64,000 nt of DNA from Pelargonium x hortorum (Eukaryota > Streptophyta > Magnoliopsida > Geraniales > Geraniaceae), in assembly GCA_036897525.1 (NCBI GenBank), contig JAYMTJ010000029.1, positions 1-64,000 on the forward strand. The letters are read 5' to 3'. The translations under genes and the position numbers were made by a program. Every line of letters starts with the position of its first letter. Position 1 is the first letter of the stretch. The notes beneath the pieces were generated by a model that was not told the origin of the DNA, did no database searches, and saw only the letters and a list, made by a program, of their open reading frames with translations. Below, piece by piece: positions 47,002 through 58,869 of this stretch.

Positions 47002-49090
47002 ACCCTAGGAACTAAAAAAAGGAAATTGTCATACCATACACGAAAAACAACTTTAAACTTAGTTAGAAAATAAGTACAAGCAAGATATGAAGTATTAAAA
47101 CATAGGAACTGCCTTGTATTTTCAACGCAACTCTCTGCTATAATATAATATAAAAAACTGGATACACTAATCAAACTTCTATGGAAAAGCTCTACTTGGG
47201 GACTCTTAACAATTGGATTTTCACAGGGTTGAGTTTTTGTTCTTCTATATTTGATCCTTTAACTATTTTCTATTAAGGAAATTTATTAACTATTTACACT
47301 AGAATTGAAACTGTATGTACTCGTTATTCTACTGAATGTTAATCTAGTACTCCTAACTAAGCTGTCACTGAAAGGTAAGATCCACTAGCTCCATTATAAC
47401 TAATCCAGTAGTCAGTAACCCGTTAATCCTATTCCGACTACTTAATGCTTTAACACAGCCATCTTTAGCGAACCCCAAACAAGGAAAAGCCAAAAAAAAA
47501 CTCTACAAAACCCGCCCCTTTAAAAGCTTTATCACTAAAAGAATTCCCTCTAGTATTGCTTAGAAGTTTTTGGCAAAAAAAGGACTTTTTCGATACAAGC
47601 AAGAAATTCTTTAAGATTTTTTCGGACATCTGGGAACTTTTTTTTCAAACAGGGGCAGCTCCTTTTGGTAGTTTTTATGGGCCTGGCCTGAGAAGTCTTA
47701 CAGGAAAAGCTTCCTAATAACTAGAGTATCTTACCCTTAAATTCTAATCCAGTACTGACAGACAAGATTCGAAACTACAACTTCCTCGATTAGCAAATAA
47801 GATGAGGTAACTCGAGGTTTCTTCAACAAAGAATATCCCCGTAGGTAAATTAGGATACGCTATTTATACACGTAGTACGTATTAAAAAAAGAAAATGGAT
47901 ACCCCTTCTATGTTGTTATAAGAGTTGTGGAAAAGCAAAGCCCTATAGAACTTTACCTCTGGATTTTGTGTACCTCTCTACTTATAAAGTAGGTAATTTC
48001 TATGTAAACTTGTTTAAGTCCTAAATGGATTTATTTACTAATCTAGGCTGGCTATGATATTTAAAGGTCCCCAGACTTTTACGTAACTTGAGTACCCCTC
48101 AAAAGGTGCAGATTTGTTTTATGGCTTGTAACACAAAAGTAAACCCTTCTTCTTGGCTAGAGGACGTAGGAAATTTCTGTCTAAGTTTATTCCCTGAAAA
48201 TTTGTTAACACAGGACTCCTCTCATAAAAAACTCAATACTGTGTAAAGGATTTCTGTAATCAATAAGTTATACTGAGCATATATCCTAGAAAAAAAGGCG
48301 AACCCCTGTAGTATAGTTGTAAACGCGAGCCTCTATTAGATTAGCTGTGAAGAAATTACGTATATATAAGTAAGGTACTATTAGATACTCTTTTAGGATC
48401 CTTTACTTCGGTTACAAGATTTAAAGCAGTTAGTTATTTAGCAATTATGGGGGCCCCCTCTTACTTCTCTGCTTAAAAAAACTTTGTCATTTTTTCAGTT
48501 TGAGGTATAGTAACTTAGTTTTTCATACATGGATAATCTATATAGCAAGCACTTCAGTGACAAGAAAACAGTACCTTGGGCAGTGCAATTTAGTTGTCCT
48601 TTGTAGATTTGACAATTACTTTAATTTAGAGTAGGAAAGAAAATGAAGTAAATCTGGAATTCGGCATTCCCTTGGATCATTCAGAACAAAAAATATAAGT
48701 AAGTATAAGGAAGATTTTAGCATTTTGATTATAAGCTTCAGTATTCATTTCATTAGGAAATTCCTAATATTATATAGGCGAAGAGCTAGAAGTATATCTA
48801 AATTTGGGCCTTATCCTTTATAGAATGGGAATTGAAACTTTTAAACTAAAGAGGTAAATGACAGTTTAGAAACATATAAGAACCCTACTTATAATATAAA
48901 GCGTATAATATAACTATTGACTTTATTAAGGGTATAGAACACTTACCAATCAACACGTAGCAATTCTTGTCCAGTGTCTTACGCCTTGAACCTTGTAAAA
49001 TCGGATAAAAGTCTTGCCTATTTTAAAACTTCTCTAAGAAAAGCAATTTGTAGTAACCAGTAACTCTAAGATTTAACCCTTAACGTGCTC

Positions 49091-50320
49091 TAGCTAAGAC
49101 CCCGCACCTCTGAGCTAACAGTTTTTTTACTACTCCTAACAGGAAACTAGCAATCAGCTCAGGAATTTTCCTCTCATGTAGGAGCAAGATTTAAAGGAAC
49201 TAGGATTTAGTCGCCTGAGGTTGGGAAATATTCTACCAAATTCTAAAGTAAACAGGAGTAACCCTGACTAGTAGTATAAAACTACGTCTACTAAGCTGAG
49301 AAAGTCTCAAAAAAAACGAAAATGAGAAATAAGAAACTTACAAGATAGACCCTTCCCAGGAGATATTTGAGCCTTTAGAGCTCTCTTACAGCTAGTATTT
49401 CTCTTTATATTAGTATTCTCTAGTAAGGCGCAGATGAAAGTTTATCTTGATTCCGATCTAAAGGTGTAATTCCTTCTAGAACATACCCTAACTAAAGTGT
49501 GACTCTAATACAATCTAGCTAAGGTATACACTCATAACCCAAACCCACCCATAACTACCTCGAAACCCTAATAATCAACTTGTCTGCTCAGTTCTGTGGA
49601 ACTGCCGGTCTTGAAAGCTAATGCGTGCCAATAAGTGCTATCAATTACAGGGACTCGATGGGTCAAGTACTGTCGATCGAATAGGAGATATCGGTATGCC
49701 AAGTAGCATGTGGAATAGATAATAAGGAAACCCACCAAGGAAGACTCTCTTGGATGCAAAGTCTGTAACTCTTAGGTCCAACCCTTAAGGAACACTCAAC
49801 TTAACACCCAAAGAAAGTCAATATCAATAACCGCTATGAAAGCCATGTCAGTAACTCTAGGCCTAAAGCCAGCCTAAGGAATTAAGGAACCCGAATATAG
49901 AATAACATATTACAGACTTTCCGATTGTACTAATTCAATTCCTTAGAACCCTACTTAACTACTCTAATGAGGGTACTGCCAAGATAGTATTCGAATTTCT
50001 TTGTCGGTGTAGCTCTATTTATATACTCTTGACAGTGACAGCTCGATCGAACCTACCCTTGGACTCAGTAAACCAATCAATTACTAAAATGACTACATCT
50101 CTTTTAAACCTACACAGAAACAAATACAAGTCAACTTGGCTTGGCCGAGAATGTATTGACGTTCCCGCGAAAGAGTTTGGTCCTGAAAAGAATATAGTAA
50201 TCTAGAGTAAATGAGTACATACAATCCCTAACCTTCCATATTTTCAAGAGTACAATCTCAAAGCTACACTAGCCTCGGTCTAGATAGAGCAGCCAACCGT
50301 ACTTAGACGTATAGATAGAA
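49091..50320. repeat. AC-rich stretch with family F, copy 2
   Basis: gctacactagcct...ctagatagagca at about 50262-50290 matches 17270-17294. A gagtacaatct word at 50248 corresponds to gagtacaatcc at about 17340. A taactaaagtgt word lies at about 49490. The ordering differs between the two sites, so the element is rearranged or composite. A 63-codon frame (49568-49759, -) is not recognised. Confidence 0.35.
49842..49858 (+). repeat. Dispersed motif catgtcagtaactc, copy 3
   Basis: gccatgtcagtaactct, a 13-base exact match to the core at 29371. Confidence 0.42.
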
Positions 50321-51072
50321 ACTTCGCGTAATATATGTATTTGTTCAACCCATTTTATTGTTTTATAATATCAGGGCGTCCTACTTTTTTTTTTCAAAAG
50401 GAAGTGAGCTCTATAAACAAATTGGGTCTTATACTTTTCCATAGTAGAATTTTTGAACATGAAAAAGGGAGTTTAAACTAGTGAAAGCACTCAAAACAGA
50501 GCTTTTTTTTTCTGAAAAAAGTACGATCGATATATATGGTAAAGTTCATAACTCGATTTTACTAAAGGATCGGTCTCCCTCCCATTTTTCAAAATTTTAT
50601 GTTTACTATACTGTAAAAGTAATAAAAATATCTGTAGAATTATAAAAGACTTTGTACGACCATTAAAACATGAACTACTGTAATTTATTGGAGGATCTAT
50701 AAGTCATGTTGGTTCTTACCCATCTTTATATAGTGCTAAACAAATATCTTCGAGTCTACCTCATAGTAATAGTAGCTAGGAGAAGGACTTAGTGTTGTTA
50801 GCAACTACTGAAGTTAGAGCCGTCTTACAAGCAAGCACAAACAAGAGCTAAAGAGGGGTTCTAACGGTGCAAGTGGATTTCAAGTTAATGAGTTTAGGCA
50901 AGATTTCTCTTAGAAAGAGATTGTCAAGCTCGCCTTTTGCAAGTATCTGACTTTTGAAAGTCTTCATAGCTAGTGTTAGCTGAGGATCCTTATTTAGGGT
51001 TTGGAGGTGAAGTATGCATGTGTAATTACAGGTGAACTTGTTCAAGGCTAGCTAGGAATTCTGTCTTTACCA

Positions 51073-51089
51073 ACTATGTCAGTTACTGT
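51073..51089 (+). repeat. Dispersed motif ctatgtcagttact, copy 4
   Basis: actatgtcagttactgt. It lies about 270 bases upstream of the family C copy at 51342. Confidence 0.4.
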
Positions 51090-51341
51090 AATCAGCTCTC
51101 ATTCTATACTTTATTTATAGGATTAGTCAGTTTTCAAGGCTTCAGGGTTTCCAACGAGTATAAGCAACAGAGAAGAGAGGAGAATTTTTTCAGGGTTCTA
51201 AACAATCCGGTGGTTTGTTAGCAAGAATCTATTAGAATTACCTTTACTTGGAGTGAGGTTCTAAGATAGGACATTCGATTTGAGGGACTCAGTCTTAATG
51301 TTTCCAGTGTCAGTTGAAGATAGGATTTATTGTATTCCTTT

Positions 51342-51400
51342 CTTTAACTCCAGTTCATGTCTCTATGCTTTACAAAGAGAATCTCAGTTATCCTCCTTTA
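51342..51400 (+). repeat. Dispersed repeat family C, copy 2
   Basis: ctttaactccagttcatgt, then ctctatg and ctttacaaag. It lies in a composition-neutral patch (51301-51420: TpA 10, ApT 11). A 68-codon frame (51314-51520) crosses it, with SLTPVHVSMLYKENLS; the same peptide start is readable at copy 1. Parent element unknown. Confidence 0.55.
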
Positions 51401-51520
51401 CCGGCCATTAGAATACAATCTCTTCTGTTATCCTTTGCAAAGAGTACTACCTCTGCAGCAGGTAACCGAGATTTTAGGCAGCTTTCTGGGATGACCCCTC
51501 TGATTAACCGAAGTAAGTAA

Positions 51521-53339
51521 AAGAAAAAACTAACTTTATAATATTTTTTTGAACACTTTGAATAGTGTGACTTGCAATAAAAAAGTTGGAGTTTTCACCA
51601 TTACTTTCGGGATCTGTAAACCTTGATGTGCCTTCATCGCGCGGGAATACTTAATATAGGTTTCAGAATTGACAATAAATAATTGTGAGAGTTGATATAT
51701 TTATATTCTTTTCGTTCGATGGTTATTTTTTCTGGATAATACACCCTGCTTCTATTCCGGTTTGAACTTCCTTCTATATTGCTAATATCGAAGGGTATTA
51801 AAAGCTAAATGCTTTAAAAGTATTCTACCTTTCCCGGGTTCTAGTCGTGTTAAATAACTGTGGAACTTTACGACTTTTGGAAGTTTTTTCTGAGAAACAC
51901 AAGTTTAGTACGTATATACTAGGCACAATTCTTATTATCTTATTAAATTAATATTTGTTTTTAGTATATAAAAAATTGAGTTGCCCTGGACCTGATATAA
52001 AGCACATAATTATAAAAAGTACAAGGTAAAATCTATTCTATTCTCCTGGACACCCAGAAAAGCCCCCGAAGTTTCTATGCCTAAAAGAAAGTTTACTTTA
52101 TGATTGTAGTAATTTTTATTATGAAAAACCCAAAATTAATCTTTTGTCTGCTACTACTTGAAAGGGGCTCCTGCTGTAAATAGAGTAGATAATAAAAAAT
52201 TTTTTTGATTGCATGCAAGCAAACTCTTTATTTTATGGCCCGTGTTCCTATGTCTGTGACTACTCTTAATCAGGATATATGAACCTAAGATGGGTTTCCT
52301 TTAGTATTAACAACCCCAGATTTAACTTAGCTTTCCTGAGAAGTGTGTGTGAATGCATCTGTAGTTCAGAGCTTATAAGGAGTTTCTCAACAAAAGAAGA
52401 AGAATTAACAAACAATATGAATTCGAATTACACTAAGGATGCTCTTACGGAATTCATAATAATGAGGTTATAGCGACAATCAGGATAAGATATAGAAACT
52501 GAAAAGTATAGTAACTAATAAAGACACTCCTCAGATTCTCATACCAGACGAAAGATAACCAGATCTTAGAAAGTTCAACGAGTTAGCATCGTTTTTTTCT
52601 CATTTGTTTGCCAAGTATATGGGATTCGCTTTCCTTTGCACAGCTCATAGTATTATAGTACTTTCATGTAGGTTGCCCTTTCGCCAGTTAAGACTCTCTC
52701 AGGATTAAGAAAATTGAAAAGTATAGAATATAGAAGTATAAGCAAATGAAAATACTCTTTTAGGCTCCAGTTATTTAGCTAGCATATATGTCTTAATAGT
52801 GTAAGGTGTTGGTTAAGACTTATTCATATAAAGTGCAGGAATAGAGTTTATGACTAAACAAAACACTCGGTTACAGGTTTTTGGAGTATAGAAGGATGCC
52901 CACTCACATAATAAATAAGACATAGTTTCATATATAAACAAAGCACCTTATCCATCCATGTCATAGTCCCTGTCCCTTTTTTAAGTTAAGGTAAGAGCCA
53001 AATAGAAATCGCGAATACCTAGCTTAGGGAGAATAGTTTCTTGACTTCATTCAAGGTTCCAATCATCTTTTTTTTTTTTTTGTAATGCTAAATTTAAGAG
53101 TAAGAGAGCGTCCTTTTAAGAAAAACCGAACATACTCTAAATGCACTTCTTAGTATTAGTAGATCATGAGCTCTGTGTACCAACTTGTTGAATGCTTTTT
53201 ATTATATTTGTTTGCTCTTTAAAATAGAGCCTAAGAGGACCCCAACAAATTAAGATTTCCTTGTATTTTGATATCTGTATCACTGGGTTTTTCTATAGTT
53301 TTACCCTCCTTTTTTGTTGTCTGATATTATATATCTTAC
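51521..53339. other. AT-rich filler, no gene seen
   Basis: Another ctatgtctgtgact variant lies at 52247-52264, and a 14-base T run at 53068-53081. The 64-codon frame at 52279-52473 is unrecognised. Confidence 0.45.
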
Positions 53340-53693
53340 TTGCTTAATTTGTCTCGAGGGTTTATGCTTACAGTTTACATAAGCAATTTAAAAATCAGTA
53401 GTAGAAGTTCAAGACGTTTTATTCTATTGCTGTACATAAGAAAGGCCCCAATTCCAAGTAACGACCAAGAGCTTAAGCTGCTTAAGGAAAACCTTTATTT
53501 CTATAAAATAGATTATGCATATTTAGTATTGAGAAACTGCTGCACAAGCGAGTTTGTTCTATTCCCTAATTTTTTTTTTTATAATCAAGGAACTCACGAG
53601 TTGCAAAGGAGGATTCTGCTGTCAAAACCTAAGGAACCCTGTAAAGTTTTACAAGCTACCCCCTTAATAGGAAAGACTTATGCTAGGTTTTAG
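53340..53693 (+). other. Longest open frame of the window, not called a gene
   Basis: 117 codons opening at TTG. The product is rich in Leu, Ser, Arg and Phe, has no hydrophobic helix of membrane length and no motif I know. In 64 kb of 36% G+C sequence, one or two frames of this length are expected by chance. No second copy is seen in the window. I lean to chance. Confidence 0.2.
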
Positions 53694-56600
53694 GTCTTAT
53701 TCGCATTCTAGGCGATCATAAATCTAGCTCTTTTACGAGAATGGCTCATTTACTAAAATTGGGGCATTAATTATTAGAAGGAAATATTTCTCAAGTTTTT
53801 TTTCCTCAGTTTTTTCTATAACTCGCCACAGGCATATTCCTAAAACATTAACTAAATCTAAATTTTAATTACCAGGAAATGGAGAACAACTAACCGATTA
53901 TTTAAAAGTTATAATATACCTTTTTTTAGTATTATGAAGTATAATAACTAAATTATTAAAAAGGTACTTTTTTGAAAAAGATAGGTATGGGTTCGAATCT
54001 AGTTATAGTTTTTTATTAGCAAAAAGTTTTTTCAGTTTTCAAGTGGATCAAAGGATCCATACTGGATTTAGTGTTGTATGATGTTAACTCATACGGGAAT
54101 TAGTATAGAAGCGGGGTCTATTAACAAATCGACTTCCTGCGCGACTCTTTAGATATCACTCAATATATTTATTATTAAACTTTGTCTAAGAACAGTCGTC
54201 CATTATTAACAAGCTAAAACTATTGTATTCAATTGATCCTTATATTAAAGTGAATCTTAAGTAATTGCATTTTTTAAGATAAGAATAGGTAATACTATCA
54301 GGTATAAAAACTGCCGAACACTATAATAACTTGTTCATTTTTACGGGTTTAATGTTACTACAAAGAAAAGAGTTTGAATTTCAATTTAGTAGTCGAACTA
54401 GAAAAGATAGCTTAAAACTTGGAATAAAAGTATGAATTACGCGAACCCCTGCTTAATTTACTATATAAGAAATAGAAAAGAGATTTGGCAGTACATCTCT
54501 GATTAAGAACACATAAAATTTTGTTATATAAGTTTTGCGTATTTTCTTTTCTAATACTGGGGTGGTGAGTTGTGAGGCTCGTTTCTTAGGAATGAAAAAA
54601 GAACCACAAAAAGGTCCTTTTTTAGAGTTCTTACATGCTTTACTTTTTGTCCTGATTGGTTATATAAATACTATCACTATCTGACCCTAAAATAGCTAGA
54701 CTAAAATCACACGAATTAGGGAGAACCTTTAGGAACTTGCACTCCCAAACTATCTACATAAAAACTAAAGGATGCAAACTTTACTGAGTTTTAGAACTAG
54801 TACAGTATTTTTCCTTTTTTGGTACACAAAATAGTATCAAAACTATCTATCGATAGGTCCTTCTATTCTACACGTGGAGCTACAAGACTCCCTTAAATGA
54901 AAAATTTCTGTTTTATTAATAATTGTGTATGTAGTATCAAGAGCACTTGGAGTCCCTTACAACAAACAGGTAGTTTTTTTTACATAAAAAGTGTAGCATA
55001 TTAGACTGCGCAAATATAGGACTGGGTCTTATCTCAGTACTTTGTGCTACCAGAAGTAAAGTGTAGTCGTATCGTCACCAAGGTATACTTTATCGTTAAC
55101 TCTCAACGAATATTTGAATTTCGTTGCCAACTCCCTACACTTATGCCCCCAGATAGAATAAGACCTAGATTTCAAATTTTAGCTTATTGGAGTGATGGTG
55201 TGCTTCTTACCTTTATTGTTTAGCTCTTTTTGCTGTCATCGTATCCGTAGTTACTGTAAAAAGTTGTATTATTTATCTATCTTGCTAGGGGCTTCAGAGG
55301 AAAGTAGAATAGAAAAAAACTCTTTTCGACTCATCAGTCTTACAGTCAGTCTCAGTACCAAATCTAAGACACATAAACATAATAGAGTAAAGAAAGCGCT
55401 AGAATAGATTCAAAAAGAAAGTGTTAGCTACTAGTAATGAATAAACGGATTTCCTACTTAGTTAAGCTTTATTACTAGTTAAATAAAGAAAGTCAGATAG
55501 AGCTTACTTCTTCCTGATAGAGGTAGTACTAAGACTTAAAATAGTTAAGGAATTAAAAAGATGCAATCTACTTTTTCCTTTAAGTGTTGCTATTGTACTC
55601 TTTATTAGGGAAATTCTTTTAAGAAGCAATACCTACTTGTAAAGTACTCCCTATAAGTTAAGGCTTTCTATTTACTCTTAAATCTAGTGTGCGGTATATT
55701 AGATTCTAAAAGCGAGGGCTGGATATAGGACCTTGAAATAACCTAAGATGAATATTTGTTATATACCAAGAGCTTTCTTTTACAATAAATTAAGTAAAGA
55801 CTACCCAAACCAGTACAGCATCTCGTCAAAAGGGTCCTCCTTGAATTGAGAAAAGCTTTTTGTATTATATTGTCCACTAAATACAAAGATATAGGAATCC
55901 CCTTATCTTCACAATAAAAATTGAAGTTATCTGGTATCTCATACATTCTGGGTTCTATCAATTTACAGTATAGAGACTTCTACTAACTACTGAAGCATTT
56001 TATTTCAAACTCATTTAGTATGAAGGACTTCGAGAATAGGACAAAAAAATTCAAAGAAACTCAAATGGTTTGTAGTAGCTAGAGTATCCTTTATTAACAA
56101 ATTCATACATTCCTTAATTTAATTAACGGATATAAATGATAAAGCCTTTGACTTGTTACAACAGATTTATAGAGAATGCGCCTATTCTTTCTTATTGTAG
56201 TCTTAGGGTAGATCTCATTTTATAAGGAAATTCTTTAGCCTAAACCTGATTACAATACAACGTAAAAGTTCAATTTGAGTTAGTGCTTTAATATTTGCTA
56301 GGTATACCGTAAAGTGGTCAACAAGAAAATTGATATAGATAGAAAAGTTAGTGAACATACTTTAACATCCCCGATGCTTATCAATGAGTTTGAAATAAAA
56401 TGCTTTTGCAAGAAGGTACCTAGTTTTGCCAAGATAAAGCAAGAGGAATGCATCCTACTATTAAGAGAGCGTACCTATCAGTAATATATATGAGGACCCC
56501 GGAATACTAAACCACCTTTTATCCTTATAAGTTTTCAATGTATTATAATGTCGGAATTGGACAACCTGTCAGAATTTTAGGCATACCCCAAAAGTATGAA

Positions 56601-58560
56601 CGAAAAAGTGTAAACAATTTCCTGATTGAGTAACAAAGGATGCACTTTAGTTCACAAAAGCTCTCGCTTAGCTTGAAGTATAGCTATAAAATGGAACGCT
56701 GAGATACCTTAATTACAGGTTTAGGTTTTTCTTTTACTTTGCGCAAAAGAGCTATCTGGACTTCGGGTTCCTATGATTCGTATTAACCAGAGAATAACAA
56801 AAGTCTTCTGGGTTACTGGCTGGAAATTCCTATATTCTTAATCCGTACCCGTAAAAACTAAGCAGCTGTACGCCTCTCTTTCTTGCTTGAAAGTGCTCAA
56901 GTAAGTCTTGGTAGTTCAGCGTATGTAAATGTAAGCTCCCATTTTTGCACATCACATTTACAGTGCATAGAGAGTCCCGAGTTGCTATTGATTATTCGAA
57001 CTCCTATTTTAATTAGTTAGAAGTGGTATAAGGGACATATCTGAACCAGGAAAATTTATCGATCCTATTTCTAGGAGTCAAAAAGCCTGCTAGTTAAAAG
57101 GAAGGCCTATAGGTGTATTTTGAACCTAAAAATCTTACTCTTGTCTATATACAGATCAAGGAAAAATCCTTAACCAAACATGGAATCTTATATTATAACG
57201 CCCGAATAATTATCTTGGAAATAACACATTTTTACAGTACTATAAAAGAAATAAAAGTAATACTAAAGTAAGCTAGGGTACCTATAGAGATAAAAGAAAA
57301 AGAATTGAAAATTCATAAAGGGTATTCTTAATAATATTCATTGCACTGATTTAAATAACACGAGGGTAAACTAAGAAAAGCTTCTGGACATATATGCGAG
57401 ACTACCTTAATCAAAAGAAGCTTTCTATTGAGATATACTAGATTGGAACTAGAGGGATTCTCCTTACCAAAAGAGTTTTCTTTCCAAAAGTAGCAGCTTA
57501 GGCTTAGGACTCTATAGTGAGTTCCTTCTTAGTTCTATATAAGGATGATAAATCCAACTACTACAACTATAAGACAGCCAGGTTGTTATTGCTTGCGAGT
57601 AGAGTCCTATAATTCCCTTAGGATTGTTTAGGTGTTTAGGTAGGAATTGTTGTTGCTTTTAGAGTTCCTATAAAGTAAGTAAGTAAGGGAAGCTCTAAAT
57701 AAGGAAAGTTAGTTTATTTATTAGAGTTGCTTAGCTGGGTATTTTGAGTATCATCTGTTTTTCCAGTTTCAGTAAGGGAAGTTTCATAAGGTAAACATTC
57801 TAAATCAAGCGGAACTCGGAGACTAGGAGGTACCAAACTAAGGAAAACTCTGTAAAATGAGGTCTATAATGAAAGAATGAAAATATATGAAATACTATGT
57901 TTCTGAGTGAAATCCACTAAAAAAAAGGGTATCCTAACAGTCAATAGGAGCTAGAATTTATAATAAGATTAGGGTTCTTCCGTTTCATTTGTATTCATAG
58001 AATCTATAGTCTTTATGATTTACTAGAAAGGGATTTCTTTAGAATTTCTAATCCTTGAATTTAGTATCTGTATTCATAATCTGTATATGTAGAAGATGCT
58101 GTTCAGCTTAAAGGACTTGCTTGCTTTTCTGTGTTGTTTGTGTTCGAGAGCTCTTTTGGAGTATCCATTCATAAAGGAAATCGGTTTCTAGTAAGTGAAG
58201 GAGGGGTTACCTATTTGCTTTATCAAGGACTTAGGAATTGTTGGGAAGTTTCAGAACTTTCTATTTTGCTTTCAAGTTTAAGAGTTTTAGGGTTCCTGGA
58301 TAGTCAAGATTTTAGGGAAATCCTGCCAATTTGTAAGACCTGTTTTAGTGGGTTCTTTATCTTTATAGTGTAAGGTCGTATATCTATACTCTTGTGCTCT
58401 AACCTCCTAAATAAAGACTTATAAGCTCCAATCTCAATTAAATTAAGTACACGGTTTATAAGACCAGAATACAGCTAAGTCTAGCTAGAGGGATCCAGGG
58501 GAGAATCCTAAGGGTCAAAGAGCAAGTAAGCTAAGCTACCGAATCCGAGTGCAAGTCTAG
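53694..58560. other. AT-rich filler, no gene seen
   Basis: The sample at 55561-55800 is strongly RIP-like (TpA 33, ApT 22). A gggttcgaatc word at 53989 could be a box B, preceded by an A/T-rich hairpin, but no D arm is seen. Frames at 55192-55407 (+), 55743-55961 (-) and 58131-58373 (+) are unrecognised. Confidence 0.5.
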
Positions 58561-58659
58561 TTATGAATTATGAAGAAGTCACTAAGGGTAAGGTAAGTCA
58601 GTTTCTCTTTAGTAGGTTCCAGGTTTCCGATTTCAGTAAGTCAAGTGAAAGTCCTGAAG

Positions 58660-58740
58660 ATCTAGTGGGTATGGCATGGGCTCTTGCTTTGGCTATTGCT
58701 TCTGTGGTTTGGTATGCTGCAACAAAGTCAAGAAGTAAGT
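58660..58740 (+). repeat. Dispersed repeat family G, copy 2
   Basis: gggtatggcatggg (58667-58680), ctattgcttct and gcaacaaagtcaag occur in the same order as in the minus-strand copy at 15212-15312. The 65-codon frame at 58563-58760 reads GMAWALALAIAS here. The patch is composition-neutral (58621-58740: TpA 6, ApT 6), and the shared peptide suggests former coding. Product unknown. Confidence 0.45.
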
Positions 58741-58796
58741 CATATGGTGTCCTAGTGTAAGTAGATAGATTCATTATACTCTATGGGATTAACCTC

Positions 58797-58866
58797 CTTT
58801 ACAAAGTGACCGTCGGTGGATGTACTCATTATCTTTCTAAAGTTCTCTCCTCTGCTAACGATAAAA
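58797..58866 (+). repeat. Dispersed repeat family A, copy 3 (possible copia relic)
   Basis: This copy shares ctttacaaagtg...ccgtcggt with 6593-6613 and the exact 16-mer tggatgtactcattat with 14056-14071, so it links all three copies. Its translation reads VGGCTHYLSK, reminiscent of the active-site neighbourhood of Ty1/copia aspartic proteases. Only a fragment survives; no LTRs or reverse transcriptase are recognised. It lies about 60 bases after the family G copy, so G and A may belong to one element. Confidence 0.45.
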
Positions 58867-58869
58867 AAA

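Larger units (their letters stand above)
44300..49090. other. AT-rich filler, no gene seen
   Basis: Frames at 44975-45163 (+, 62 codons) and 45653-45868 (-, 71 codons) are unrecognised. Simple repeats are noted separately. A gggggccccc palindrome lies near 48449. Confidence 0.5.

Noticed and set aside
53340-53693. Longest open frame (117 codons) as a gene
   Set aside because: TTG start, no recognised motif, no second copy, and a length expected by chance in this much sequence.
53980-54010. gggttcgaatc word as a further tRNA
   Set aside because: No D arm, and the possible anticodon hairpin is a simple A/T run that folds in many ways.
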